Counted from the stretch's first letter, positions 1 to 8,369 are shown. The stretch is DNA of 30,631 nt from JAULUH01 sp032111745 (GCA_032111745.1 JAULUH010000216.1:1-30631), one strand, 5' to 3'. Made by a program: numbers and translations. The notes: generated from the letters alone by a model not told the origin.

Positions 1-2
1 GA

Positions 3-131
3 GCCCTGGGCCTGGCGCACAGCCTCGGCCGGATCGCTCCCGGCTATAACGCCGACCTGGTGCTGCTGGATTCTGAGCTGACGGTACGCAACACTATCGT
101 GGCGGGCGAGGTGGTCTTCGCCGCGGCGTGA
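3..131 (+). CDS. nagA: N-acetylglucosamine-6-phosphate deacetylase, C-terminal fragment (5' end outside window)
   Basis: Reading frame 3 is open from the window edge to TGA at 129-131 and gives 42 residues. They match the end of NagA-type amidohydrolases: a 'GRIAPGYNADLVLLD' stretch, then a beta strand and 'TIVAGEVVF'. This is the small composite beta domain that closes the metal-dependent barrel. The enzyme removes the acetyl group from GlcNAc-6-phosphate in the cytoplasm. The same C-terminal pattern occurs in other amidohydrolases (dihydroorotase, imidazolonepropionase), so the NagA call rests partly on the SIS-domain sugar-phosphate gene that follows 26 bases later. The catalytic part is not in the window. 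Confidence 0.7.
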   Translation, partial: ALGLAHSLGRIAPGYNADLVLLDSELTVRNTIVAGEVVFAAA

Positions 132-157
132 CCCCCACTCAAGCAAGGACTTCGACG

Positions 158-1210
158 ATGATCGACCTGACCACAACCCGCCTCTACCAGGAAATCCATG
201 AGCAGCCGGGCGCGCTGGCGCGGCTACTGGCCTCCGAACGTCAAACGGTCGCCGCGCTGGCCGGGGAGATCAAGCATCGAGGCATCGGCCACGTGTTCAT
301 CGCCGCGCGCGGCACCAGCGACAACGCCGCCCGCTATGCCCAATACCTGTTGGGCGCCCACAACCGGCTGCCCGTGGGGCTGACGACCCCCAGCCTGTTC
401 ACAATCTATCGGCAGCCTCCCCACTTCGGCAACGCCCTGGTCCTGGGCATCAGCCAGAGTGGCCAGAGCCCTGACATCGTCTCCGTCCTGGCCGAGGCCC
501 GGCAGCAGGGCGCGCTGACTGCGGCCATCACCAACATCCCGGGCTCTGACCTGGGCCAGGCCGCCGACTTCGTCGTCGACCTGCATGCCGGCGAGGAGAG
601 GTCCGTGGCCGCGACCAAGACCTACACCAGTGAGCTGGCGGCCATCGCCCTGCTCAGCACCGCCCTGGCAGAAGATGCTGGCATGGCCCGCGACCTGGAG
701 CAGGTCCCAGCCTACGTCGCCCAGGCGCTGGCTGCCCACAGCCAGATAGGCCAGGTTGCCGAGCGCTACCGCTATATGGAGGCGTGCGTAACCATCGGCC
801 GCGGCTTCAACTACTGCACGGCCTTCGAGCTGGCCCTGAAGCTCAAGGAGCTGACCTATACCGTGGTCGAGCCCTACAGCAGCGCTGACTTCCTGCACGG
901 CCCCCTGGCGCTGATCGCCGATGGCTTTCCCGTAGTCGTCATCGCGCCCTCGGGCCGGATGCTGGAGGAGATGAAAGCCTTCATGGTCACGGCTCGGGAA
1001 CGCCAGGCTGAGCTGCTGGTCATCAGCGATGACCCCGCCGCGCTGGCCATGGGCCGGATTCCCCTCCGGTTGCCTGCCGGGCCGCCTGAGTGGCTGTCGC
1101 CCATCGTGGCCATCATCCCCGGGCAGCTCTTCGCCATGCACCTGGCCTACGCCCGCGACTACAATCCGGACGCCCCGCGCGCCATCCGCAAGGTCACCGA
1201 GACGCTATAG
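158..1210 (+). CDS. SIS-domain sugar-phosphate isomerase/deaminase (GlmS C-terminal-like, possibly NagB-II type)
   Basis: The 350-residue protein is made of two SIS domains, like the isomerase half of GlmS without the glutaminase domain. Visible landmarks are RGTSD (51-55), the sugar-phosphate loop SQSGQSPD (99-106), and GEERSVAATKTYT (about 145-157), which corresponds to the GlmS 'E..VASTKAYT' loop. Such stand-alone proteins act as glucosamine-6-phosphate deaminases (NagB-II) or related AgaS-type enzymes. The nagA-like gene just upstream favours GlcNAc-6P to GlcN-6P to fructose-6P catabolism. ATG at 158 is chosen because AAGGA lies 8 bases before it; an in-frame GTG at 128 would overlap nagA and has no ribosome site. 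The exact substrate cannot be read from sequence. Confidence 0.85.
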   Translation: MIDLTTTRLYQEIHEQPGALARLLASERQTVAALAGEIKHRGIGHVFIAARGTSDNAARYAQYLLGAHNRLPVGLTTPSLFTIYRQPPHFGNALVLGISQSGQSPDIVSVLAEARQQGALTAAITNIPGSDLGQAADFVVDLHAGEERSVAATKTYTSELAAIALLSTALAEDAGMARDLEQVPAYVAQALAAHSQIGQVAERYRYMEACVTIGRGFNYCTAFELALKLKELTYTVVEPYSSADFLHGPLALIADGFPVVVIAPSGRMLEEMKAFMVTARERQAELLVISDDPAALAMGRIPLRLPAGPPEWLSPIVAIIPGQLFAMHLAYARDYNPDAPRAIRKVTETL

Positions 1211-1226
1211 CGCTTAACCGCGCCAG

Positions 1227-2630
1227 CTACGGGGCCGGGGCGTACTGGCAGCGGGGCAGGCCCAGCTGCTGGTTGAAGTAGAGGCACAGCTCCACGAAGG
1301 CGTTGCCCAGCCGCAACTCGTCGATCTGGCTGGGCTGCATGATCGACCACCAGTACTGCTCATCCGCGCTGGTCCAGTCCAGGTCCGGCATGTAGATCAG
1401 GCTCATGAGGCCGATCCATGGCTGCCAGTTCGCCTGCGCGAATTCATAGGCCCGGCGTAGGTAGTCCGCCTTCACTGCCTCGTCGATGCCGGCCAGGCCA
1501 CCGTGCCAGGCGTAGGGGCTATCGGGCCGGGGATCGCTGGTCCAGCCGAACTCCAGCACCACCATCCGCTTATCGGCGTCGCCATACTGCTCCATCACCC
1601 GGCGGATGTCCTCGATGTGGCGGAACGCGTACACCCGGCAGCGCTCGCCCGGGCAATAGGGATCGCCGACGTTGTAATACGCCGGGTCGTTGGCCACCTG
1701 CCCGGGATCGATCTCCGGGGGGGCCTTGAAGCCGGCGCCATGCACGCCCAGCATGTCGAAATAGCCATCGCTGCCGCCCGGGCCCATGGCCTCGTACATC
1801 TTCTGGTAAAACTCGACGTCGAACATGGCCCGGTCGCTGGTTTCCGTGGTGGGCGCCATGCCTGCGGTCACCACGATGGCATTGGGATCGGCGGCCTTGA
1901 TGGTCTGGTAGGCGGCTCGCAACATAGTGGCGTACTCGGACGGGTTGGGCGGCTTGTCACCCCACTCCCTGGCCAGGTTGGGCTCGTTCCAGATCTGATA
2001 GGCCTGAATACGGCCCTGGTAGCGGGTGGCCATGGCACTCAGGAACTCCAGGTAGGCCGGCAGGTTGCCCGGCGGCGGTCCCGCCCACGCCGGCTCACGG
2101 TCCAGGCGCACCATCAGCTTCAGGCCGTGTTCCTCGGCCTGGCTCACGATCCGGTCGGGGATGCTCCAGTCGTACTGGCCCCTGCCGGCGCCCTCGATGT
2201 CATTCCAGGCAAACCACTGCTTCACCCATTGAAAGCCCGCGTTCTTCATCAGGGTGAGGTCGCGGTCGGCGATCTCGCCCCGCCACCACAGGAACGCCTG
2301 CGCGCCGAAGTCCGGTGAGCGCATGCCCCGGCTGACACTGGGCCGTGGCGCCGGCACCGGCGTGTTGGTGGGAGGCACGGGCGTGTTCGCGGCTGCCACC
2401 GGACCGGCGGTAGCGGTGTCCGCGGGCATGGGCGTGTTCGTGGCCGGCACGGGGGTATCGGTGGCCGGGACCGGCGTCGCTGTCGCCGGCTCCTCTGTGG
2501 GCGGGGCGGGATCGGCAACCGCCACTGGGGTAGCCGTCTTGGTGGGCGTCGGGGTGGCCTGCGATCCTGGGTTGGCACAGGCGGCAACCAACAAAGCTGC
2601 CACCAGGAGGAAGGTGATGCGTTTGGTCAT
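1227..2630 (-). CDS. Secreted lipoprotein glycoside hydrolase, clan GH-A type
   Basis: 467 residues. The N-terminus has a lipoprotein signal with lipobox VAAC (Cys18), then a Pro/Thr-rich linker of about 75 residues ('TPTPTKTATP', repeated 'PVPATDTP' units), then a TIM-barrel glycosidase domain. The likely acid/base is Glu216 in QIWNEPN and the nucleophile Glu360 in VLEFGW, the usual clan GH-A spacing. The substrate is unknown; GH5- or GH39-like families fit best. ATG at 2630 is preferred over an upstream in-frame start because it directly begins the MTKR signal peptide and has AGAGGTG upstream. The gene converges with the SIS gene across only 16 bases and is the most diverged of three adjacent paralogues. 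Probably anchored to the outer face of the membrane. Confidence 0.85.
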   Translation of the reverse strand: MTKRITFLLVAALLVAACANPGSQATPTPTKTATPVAVADPAPPTEEPATATPVPATDTPVPATNTPMPADTATAGPVAAANTPVPPTNTPVPAPRPSVSRGMRSPDFGAQAFLWWRGEIADRDLTLMKNAGFQWVKQWFAWNDIEGAGRGQYDWSIPDRIVSQAEEHGLKLMVRLDREPAWAGPPPGNLPAYLEFLSAMATRYQGRIQAYQIWNEPNLAREWGDKPPNPSEYATMLRAAYQTIKAADPNAIVVTAGMAPTTETSDRAMFDVEFYQKMYEAMGPGGSDGYFDMLGVHGAGFKAPPEIDPGQVANDPAYYNVGDPYCPGERCRVYAFRHIEDIRRVMEQYGDADKRMVVLEFGWTSDPRPDSPYAWHGGLAGIDEAVKADYLRRAYEFAQANWQPWIGLMSLIYMPDLDWTSADEQYWWSIMQPSQIDELRLGNAFVELCLYFNQQLGLPRCQYAPAP

Positions 2631-2728
2631 GGAAATTCTAGCACCTCTTGGCAATGGTTCTTGGCCCTGCCGGCGGATGACCCTGCCGGGTCCGGCCGAG
2701 GAGCCCTACGCCATTACAGGTCACCAGC

Positions 2729-2745
2729 GGGCGAAAAGTTCGCCC
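2729..2745 (-). other. Short hairpin after the SH3b glycosidase gene
   Basis: GGGCGAA and TTCGCCC pair with a 3-base loop just downstream of the stop at 2754. There is no T tract, so it is at best a weak terminator or an mRNA 3' end stabiliser between the two minus-strand glycosidase genes. Confidence 0.35.
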
Positions 2746-2753
2746 TGTTGGCC

Positions 2754-4217
2754 TTATTTGGGCATGCCCTGCAACAAGCCGTAGGCCGGCCGGTTCAAGA
2801 TACCGAAGGCTGCCAGCTCCGAGCCGGGGTGGGTGACGTTGTAGTTCAGGTTCCACAGGAACGCCGGGCCTACCCAGCCCCAGTCCCGCATCATCTGAAA
2901 AGCGCGCACGATGTACTCGCCCTGCTGCTGCTCGCTGTTGTACCGCGCGTACTCGTAGCCGGCCACAGGATTGCTGCTGGAGGCCCAGCCGAACTCCGTC
3001 GGCCAGAGGCGCTTGTTGCCGTCGCCGTACTTGACCATGATGTTGCGGTAGGTTTCCATCACGTTGCGGAAGTAGAATGAGGCGTGGTCGAAGTGCGAGG
3101 GCCGGGAATAGGTGCCGGCCTGGGAGTCCTGCACCCGTACGTCGGGCGGGTTGCCATAGCCGCTGGGGTGGATGCCGATGGCGTCGGCGTAGTTGCGCAG
3201 GCCCGCCTGGTACATCTGCTCCAGGTAGGCGAAATCGTCCATCGCCCATGGTGCCGGCGCACCAGTGGGCGTCGGCGCACCACTGACCACGATCATGCTG
3301 GGGCAGGCAGCTTTGATCGATCGGTAGGCCGCCGCCAGCAGCCTCACATAACGCCCCGCATCCAGCGGCTCGTTGCCCCATTCGTAGTGCAGGTTCTGCT
3401 CGTTCCAGACCTCTACCGCCTGTACCCGGCCACAGTAGCGGGCGGCGAACTCGCCCACAAAGCTGGCGTAGGTACCCGGGTCGGCCGGCGGGCCCTCCAC
3501 CGATAGATCACTGCCCGCCGCCCGCGCCCAGTCCGGGGCCTTGACGATGCTGGCCAGAATGCTCAGCCCTGCCCCGCTCAGGTCGCCGATCACGTCATCC
3601 GGCCAGTTGCGCTGGCCCGCCGCGCCCTCGAAGTGCTTCCAGGGCAACTGGAACTTGACCCAGCTGAATCCCATGTTCCTGATCGCACCGGTGGCCCCGC
3701 CGCGATCGCCGTTGGGGTCGATCTGGACGCCGTAGGCAAAGAAGCCCGGAGCCGCAGCGCTGGCCGGCGGGGCGCTGGCCGCCGGTGCGCTGGCCGGTGC
3801 GGACTCGGATGGCCCGCCGCCTTGCGCTACCTGGGGTGCGCTCTGCGTGACCTTCACGCCGTCGAGCTTGCCGCTGGCGCTCACCAGCCAGCCGGCGACC
3901 CAGGCCTTTTGGCCGTTGCCGAGCTCCAGCTGCCACCAGCTGCTATCCTGGTTCTTGCCCACGATGGGCAGGCGCTGCCCGGGGCGCAGCTCGCCGGCCA
4001 GGGCATAGCTCGTGCCGGGCCCGGAGCGTAGATTGGCGATCTTGATGGCCGTGATGCGCGGCTGGCCAGGGGCAGTTTGAGCCGTCTCGCTAGCTGCCAC
4101 CTCCAAGGCCAGCGCCGTCGACAAGCCGGTAACAGTGAGGGTGGCGAGCGCCAGGGCCAGGCCCAGCGCCAACTTGATGACCATGAGGACCGAGCGGGGG
4201 AGGGCTGGGGCAAGCAC
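2754..4217 (-). CDS. Secreted SH3b domain plus clan GH-A glycosidase
   Basis: 487 residues: signal peptide or membrane anchor (about 10-38), a bacterial SH3 domain (about 58-112, with IANLRSGPGTSY and DSSWWQLELGNGQKAWVAGWL), an Ala/Pro/Ser-rich linker, and a TIM-barrel glycosidase. The acid/base is Glu273 in EVWNEQN and the nucleophile Glu408 in WPTEFGW. SH3b domains usually bind cell wall or other extracellular polymers, so the protein may act on surface polysaccharide; this is inference. The start is set at GTG 4217 because AGGAGGAG lies about 6 bases before it; ATG 4184 lacks a ribosome site and an ATG at 4262 would put the ribosome site inside the ORF. The glycosidase domain is very close to the C-terminus of the next gene upstream, including the identical run APTPTGAPAPWAMDDF, so the two are recent duplicates. 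Confidence 0.88.
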   Translation of the reverse strand: MLAPALPRSVLMVIKLALGLALALATLTVTGLSTALALEVAASETAQTAPGQPRITAIKIANLRSGPGTSYALAGELRPGQRLPIVGKNQDSSWWQLELGNGQKAWVAGWLVSASGKLDGVKVTQSAPQVAQGGGPSESAPASAPAASAPPASAAAPGFFAYGVQIDPNGDRGGATGAIRNMGFSWVKFQLPWKHFEGAAGQRNWPDDVIGDLSGAGLSILASIVKAPDWARAAGSDLSVEGPPADPGTYASFVGEFAARYCGRVQAVEVWNEQNLHYEWGNEPLDAGRYVRLLAAAYRSIKAACPSMIVVSGAPTPTGAPAPWAMDDFAYLEQMYQAGLRNYADAIGIHPSGYGNPPDVRVQDSQAGTYSRPSHFDHASFYFRNVMETYRNIMVKYGDGNKRLWPTEFGWASSSNPVAGYEYARYNSEQQQGEYIVRAFQMMRDWGWVGPAFLWNLNYNVTHPGSELAAFGILNRPAYGLLQGMPK

Positions 4218-4263
4218 AGGATTCTCCTCCTGGAGTATCTGATACGGGGATAGATAGCACAAA

Positions 4264-4300
4264 GGGCAGGCGGATTGTCCCCGGGGTCATCCGCCTGCCC
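4264..4300 (-). terminator. Probable intrinsic terminator of the 1058-residue glycosidase gene
   Basis: A perfect 12-bp stem (GGGCAGGCGGAT with ATCCGCCTGCCC) encloses a 13-base loop that itself contains CCCCGGGG. On the minus strand the stem is followed by TTTGTG, a short T tract. It lies 58 bases after the stop of the large glycosidase gene and 46 bases before the start of the next one, so it could also allow partial readthrough. Confidence 0.7.
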
Positions 4301-4357
4301 CTGTGATGGTCACTCACTGCGGCAGGTAGTGCGCAGGCTTCATGCGTAATCCGGACC

Positions 4358-7300
4358 TCACTTGGGCATGGCGGCCAGCGCACTGTAGACCGGCAACGCA
4401 CCACCACCGGCGTCCAGAATACCCCATTGGGCCAGCTCGGTGCCGTTGTTGGTCATGCGGAAATTCAGGTTCCACAGCAGCGCCGGTCCTACGAAGCCCC
4501 AGTTCTTCATCATCTGGTAGGACTCCACGGTCCAGGCCGCTTGCTCCTCATAGGAGTTGTCGTTGGCGTACTTATAGCGGTCGTCGAACGCGCCGCCTGC
4601 GGCCCAGCCGAACTCCGTCGGCCAGATGCGCTTGTTGCCGTCGCCGTACTTCTGCATAATCGCCCGGTAGCCCTCCATGGTGCTGCGGAAGCTCCAGGAA
4701 TGATGGGGGGCGTCGCACGGCCCGTTGAAGCTGTTGCCGGTGCGCTGGATGGTGGCACAGGCATCCTCATGGCGCACCGAAGGCGGCACGTTGTAACCGC
4801 TGGGATGGGCGCCGATGCCGTCGGCATAGTCCTTCAGCCCGTTCTGATACATTCCCTCCAGATAGGTGAAGTCATCCATGGCCCAGGGTGCCGGCGCACC
4901 GGTGGGGGTCGGTGCGCCGCTGATGACGTAGGTCGTCGGGCAGGCCGCCTTGATCGCTCGATAGGCCGGTTTCAGCATCTCCATATAGCCCGCCGGGCTG
5001 AGAGGCTGGTTGCCCCACTCATAGTGCAGGTTTTGCTCGTTCCAGACCTCGATGGCCTGTACCCTGCCACAATAGCGGCCGGCCATGGCGCCCAGGAAAT
5101 TGGCGAAGGTGTTGGGATCGGCCGGCGGACCTTCGACGCTCAGATCTGCGCCCGAAGGTCGTGCCCAGGCCGGGGCCTTGGGCACTGACAGCAGGATGTT
5201 CAGCCCGGCGCCGGCATAGGTATCTACCACGCCGTCCAGGCCACCCCAACCGATGGCTCCAGGAGAGCCCTCCAGATCCTTCCACGGCACCTGCCATTTT
5301 ACCCAGTTGAAGCCCATGCCCTGGATCTTGCCGGCCAGGAACGCGTTGTCGTAGGGGTTGACCTGGATGCCATAGCCAAAAGTTCCCCCTCCCGCCGGCC
5401 TGGGCGCCGGCGGTGGTGCGCTGGAGCCACCCGTCGCCGCCGTCTGCGCCGCCGGTGCGGCTGCCGCAACCTGCGGCGCCTCGGGGATATCGGCGGCAAT
5501 CTCCACCTGGCCCAGGTCACCCTGGGCGCCCACCAGGCGGGCGACGATCCAGGCCACCTCGCCGTTGGCCAGCTCGATCTGCCACCACGACGCATCATCG
5601 TTCTTGCCCAGAATGCGGAAGCTGTCCCCACCGTTTGCCTGCCCCACGCTGCTGAAACCCGTGCCGGGCCCGCTGCGCAGGTTGACTGTCTGCTGGACGA
5701 CCACCGATGCAAAGGATGGCGTAGGCGTAGCCTCGGGTGTCGGCGAGGGGGTAGGGGTCGGCGTGGCCTCGGGCGTAGCCGTGGCCAACGGCAGCGCAAA
5801 CTCTGGTGCACTGGCCAGCTTCTTACCGTTGTCGGCAATGCTGGCGCTGATCTGTACCTCGCCCTCGGCTGCCGGGGGCACGAAGCTGAGCCCGGCGGCA
5901 TCGAGCGGCCGGGCCTCGTTGATCACTTGCCCGTCGGGACCAGTGATGGTCCAGATCACGTTGTAGCTGCTCTGGCGCGCCGGCGTCTCGCCCGCGAGAT
6001 ACTCGCGCACCACGTTCCAGATATCCGGGTCGTAGTCCCCGCCCAACGTATGCTGCAGCACGGTTCCTTTCAGGTGGTAAGTGCTGACGAACTGCAGCTT
6101 GCGCGCGACGCTGGCCGCGTTCTCCAGCCACACCCGCCGCAATAGCCCGGCGTCGTCCCGGTAGGAATAGCTAAACATGCCGGTGTCCTCCTCAAATGTG
6201 AGGGGATCGATGACCCGGTCGTTGACCAGGCTCAGATCCACCGGCTCACCCGGCACTAACACTGGCACTTCGGTGCGTCCCTCGCCTAACAGTGGCTGCA
6301 ACGCGTCGCTGTAGGACTTCAGCAGCAGGTATTCGCCCGCCTTCTCGATGCTTTGGGCCGGCAGTACCACCTCGATCTTGTCGCGCGGTACCTCCGAGAC
6401 AGCCCAGGACAACAGCGAGTCCATCTGGCCCATCGGCACGTAGGCCTCAGGGTCAATCAAGGCCGGCACACGGAACGTGTCTACCACCTGGCCCAGGGCC
6501 CGCCAATCATAGCCTCCCGTCACCCACCTATCCTCGGCGATCTGTCGCGGTGGCTCCACGCGCACAGCTACCGTCCGGCCCAGAGCGTGCATGCGCTCAG
6601 CTAGCTTGCCCACAAACCCGGTGAATTCAGCGCTCAAGGTCGGGTCAAGGCCCCGGTAGTCGATGTCTATGCCAGCATAATTGTTGGCGGTCACCAAGGT
6701 CTCGATGGCATTCAGGTGGGCCTCCTGGATCTGCTCGCTGATCAACAGGTTGTCCAGGAGATCCGTGCGCACGACACCATCTTCGCCCCAATTGCGAATC
6801 GTCGGAGTTACAGCATATGAGCCGCCAGCGCCGGCCGCAGCAACGATGCCGCCCGAGATCGAGCCGTCGCCGTTGAGCTGGAACCCGGCCGAGGCAGCCC
6901 CGGTGAGCGCATCGCGGCCATCATCCGGCACCCCTTGGTCCGCCGGCACGTCGGCCACCCCGGTTGGGGGCTGGCGCAGAGTCTGCATCACCATGAACGA
7001 CGCCGGTACGTAGTTCAGCTCTGCCAGGAGTCTCTCGTCCTCGGGAACAATGCGGCTGGGGATGAATCGCCAGCTGTCGCCTGTCCACTCGTACAGATCG
7101 AGGGTCTCGTATGGCAGGCTGTCATTGGGGATCGGCGCGTCGATCACCGATGCCATGGGCGTGCTGCCCCTCATTTCAATGCGGTAAAAAGGGCTCCTGG
7201 GATCCAGGTAGTTGCCCTGGTTGATGGCATCAGCCGCCGCCTTCATGTCTTCGCCGGCCCGACCCTCCAGGAAATCCTGGCGCGGCACGCTGTCCAGCCT

Positions 7301-7534
7301 GCTGCGAAAGTCCCCGGCCGCACCGTACGCTGGAAAAGCGACCAGCGTGCCATCAGGGTCTGAAATGCCACTATCGGTGTTGGCCCTGCCCGTCGTCATG
7401 CCACCTGACGCCAGCCTGTCACTTAACGAAAGCGGAGGCAGCACCAGCGCTGCAATCAACAAGAGCGCCAGAATCAGGCCCAGGATCGAGGGCAGCGCAC
7501 GGCCCTCGCGCATAGATGCAGAAGTCGTGCTCAT
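4358..7534 (-). CDS. Multidomain cell-surface protein: degenerate GH18-like domain, SH3b domain, clan GH-A glycosidase
   Basis: 1058 residues. An N-terminal membrane segment (about 15-37) anchors or exports it. Residues about 215-500 resemble GH18/YaaH-type barrels: 'NNYAGIDIDYRGLD', then 'FVGKLAERMHALGRTVAVRV'. The GH18 signature DGxDxDxE reads AGIDIDYR here, so the catalytic Glu is Arg294 and the first Asp is Ala. A beta-sandwich-like stretch and a 'PTPTPSPTPEATPTP' linker follow, then an SH3b domain (about 607-667) and a glycosidase domain (about 715-1058) with Glu833 (EVWNEQN) and Glu974 (WPTEFGW). The C-terminal half duplicates the downstream gene. ATG 7534 has GAAGAG close upstream; ATG 7513 is a less likely alternative. 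The first barrel is probably a binding module rather than an enzyme. Confidence 0.87.
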   Translation of the reverse strand: MSTTSASMREGRALPSILGLILALLLIAALVLPPLSLSDRLASGGMTTGRANTDSGISDPDGTLVAFPAYGAAGDFRSRLDSVPRQDFLEGRAGEDMKAAADAINQGNYLDPRSPFYRIEMRGSTPMASVIDAPIPNDSLPYETLDLYEWTGDSWRFIPSRIVPEDERLLAELNYVPASFMVMQTLRQPPTGVADVPADQGVPDDGRDALTGAASAGFQLNGDGSISGGIVAAAGAGGSYAVTPTIRNWGEDGVVRTDLLDNLLISEQIQEAHLNAIETLVTANNYAGIDIDYRGLDPTLSAEFTGFVGKLAERMHALGRTVAVRVEPPRQIAEDRWVTGGYDWRALGQVVDTFRVPALIDPEAYVPMGQMDSLLSWAVSEVPRDKIEVVLPAQSIEKAGEYLLLKSYSDALQPLLGEGRTEVPVLVPGEPVDLSLVNDRVIDPLTFEEDTGMFSYSYRDDAGLLRRVWLENAASVARKLQFVSTYHLKGTVLQHTLGGDYDPDIWNVVREYLAGETPARQSSYNVIWTITGPDGQVINEARPLDAAGLSFVPPAAEGEVQISASIADNGKKLASAPEFALPLATATPEATPTPTPSPTPEATPTPSFASVVVQQTVNLRSGPGTGFSSVGQANGGDSFRILGKNDDASWWQIELANGEVAWIVARLVGAQGDLGQVEIAADIPEAPQVAAAAPAAQTAATGGSSAPPPAPRPAGGGTFGYGIQVNPYDNAFLAGKIQGMGFNWVKWQVPWKDLEGSPGAIGWGGLDGVVDTYAGAGLNILLSVPKAPAWARPSGADLSVEGPPADPNTFANFLGAMAGRYCGRVQAIEVWNEQNLHYEWGNQPLSPAGYMEMLKPAYRAIKAACPTTYVISGAPTPTGAPAPWAMDDFTYLEGMYQNGLKDYADGIGAHPSGYNVPPSVRHEDACATIQRTGNSFNGPCDAPHHSWSFRSTMEGYRAIMQKYGDGNKRIWPTEFGWAAGGAFDDRYKYANDNSYEEQAAWTVESYQMMKNWGFVGPALLWNLNFRMTNNGTELAQWGILDAGGGALPVYSALAAMPK

Positions 7535-7862
7535 AATCTCTTCATATCATCCTTCTCGCCTGCTGTTCCTAAAGAGCCGGTCAATCCAAGTGATAAGAGC
7601 TCTGTGCCAGGCCACCGGGCCAGCGGGCGCGCATGTGATGGCTCAAACACCTTCTGTTCGCTAGCGGCGAACGGCGTCCGAGTCCAAGGCTATCATAACC
7701 AGGAACGCAATGGGAGAGTGCGGAGCCGGACCGCAAGGGCCTCAGGCCAACGCCTGAAGTCCCTAGGAACAGCCAGGAGCCGGGCTTGAAGGGGAGCAGA
7801 GCAAGTTCCGCTCGTACAGGGCAAGCCGGGCTCCTTGGCAAAAGAGCTCCGCGATGTGTCAG

Positions 7863-7891
7863 TTGACCGCATACCGCCGCTATTCTAGCAT
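7863..7891 (+). promoter_or_regulatory. Promoter-like TTGACC-17-TAGCAT (plus strand)
   Basis: A -35-like TTGACC (7863-7868) and a -10-like TAGCAT (7886-7891) are 17 bases apart. The next plus-strand gene starts at 8370, beyond a minus-strand gene, so a transcript from here would be antisense to that gene. The match may be accidental. Confidence 0.3.
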
Positions 7892-7909
7892 AAAGCGCGG
7901 ATTTCGCAA
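7882..7909 (-). promoter_or_regulatory. Promoter candidate for the large glycosidase gene (TTGCGA-16-TAGAAT)
   Basis: On the minus strand, TTGCGA (7909 to 7904) and TAGAAT (7887 to 7882) are 16 bases apart. The -10 matches consensus at 5 of 6 positions, the -35 at 4 of 6. Transcription would start near 7876 and give a leader of about 340 bases containing all four hairpins before the ATG at 7534. It overlaps the plus-strand candidate on the opposite strand. Confidence 0.4.
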
Positions 7910-7934
7910 AAGCGGCGGCCTGATTGTGCAAAGG

Positions 7935-8192
7935 TCAACGATTCGCCCAGACCTCGATCGCGGAAAGGATCAACCAAAGCAAGATCATCAGCCCGACACC
8001 AGGTAGCAGGCAGGCCAGCCCTGTGAGCAGCCCACCCCGCCCATACAGCAACAGGATCAATCCACCGCCTACTATCAACAGGAACGCGATCACCGCCAGG
8101 AAAAGGCTGCGATCCTGTCGCGCCCGCAGGCGCCGGTAGTCAGTGGGCGGCCGGCTTTCTTCCTGCGGCTTTTGATCGGGCCCTGGTATCAC
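7935..8192 (-). CDS. Small two-helix membrane protein, unknown function
   Basis: 85 residues: a polar N-terminus (PDQKPQEESRPPTDYRRLRARQDR), then two hydrophobic segments (about 30-47 'LFLAVIAFLLIVGGGLILLL' and about 53-78 'LLTGLACLLPGVGLMILLWLILSAI') joined by a short glycine-rich turn, ending EVWANR. GTG at 8192 is chosen because GGAG lies 8 bases upstream; the frame stays open to 8345 but the extension is Cys/Gly-rich and does not look like protein. No family is recognised. It is divergent from the membrane-anchored protein at 8370, so both may share the region 8193-8369. Confidence 0.6.
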   Translation of the reverse strand: MIPGPDQKPQEESRPPTDYRRLRARQDRSLFLAVIAFLLIVGGGLILLLYGRGGLLTGLACLLPGVGLMILLWLILSAIEVWANR

Positions 8193-8281
8193 ACCGCCAA
8201 CTCCAACGCTGCAGCCTGTGCGAACCTCCGTGCGCCCGGTCACCCAGGCACACCCGGCCATTGTACCCGCAGCAGCCCGGT

Positions 8282-8311
8282 TTAGACAAGCCTGTTGCCC
8301 CATGGTATACT
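8282..8311 (+). promoter_or_regulatory. Promoter candidate upstream of the helical membrane protein
   Basis: TTAGAC (8282-8287) and TATACT (8306-8311) are 18 bases apart. The -10 is close to consensus, the -35 weak. Transcription would start near 8318, about 50 bases before the ATG at 8370. Confidence 0.5.
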
Positions 8312-8369
8312 GCCACAGCGCCAGATTGGAAGACCTGGCATCCATCCCTGTGAAGATCGGCCTAGGTGC

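Larger units (their letters stand above)
7535..7934. other. 400-base gap with four consecutive hairpins; possible structured leader or RNA
   Basis: No convincing protein is seen. Four hairpins follow one another: GTTCGC/GCGAAC (7656-7672, perfect 6 bp); TGCGG/CCGCA (7719-7735); an 11-bp stem with one wobble and one bulge (7737-7763); and a 17-bp stem with one G.G mismatch and one bulge (7772-7839). A minus-strand promoter candidate sits just beyond them, so the hairpins would be the 5' leader of the gene starting at 7534. No signature of RNase P RNA, tmRNA, SRP RNA, T-box or a known riboswitch was recognised. Function unknown. Confidence 0.5.

Noticed and set aside
2341..2560. Independent tandem repeat locus in the first glycosidase gene
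   Set aside because: The near-repeats simply encode the Pro/Thr linker (PVPATDTP-type units) of the lipoprotein.
7640..7840. Known structural RNA (RNase P, tmRNA, SRP RNA, T-box, common riboswitches)
   Set aside because: The diagnostic conserved stretches of these RNAs could not be found on either strand; only generic hairpins are present.
7581..7931. 116-codon minus-strand ORF in the hairpin-rich gap
   Set aside because: Residue content is erratic with no domain, no ribosome site, and it runs through all four hairpins; the region reads better as leader or RNA.
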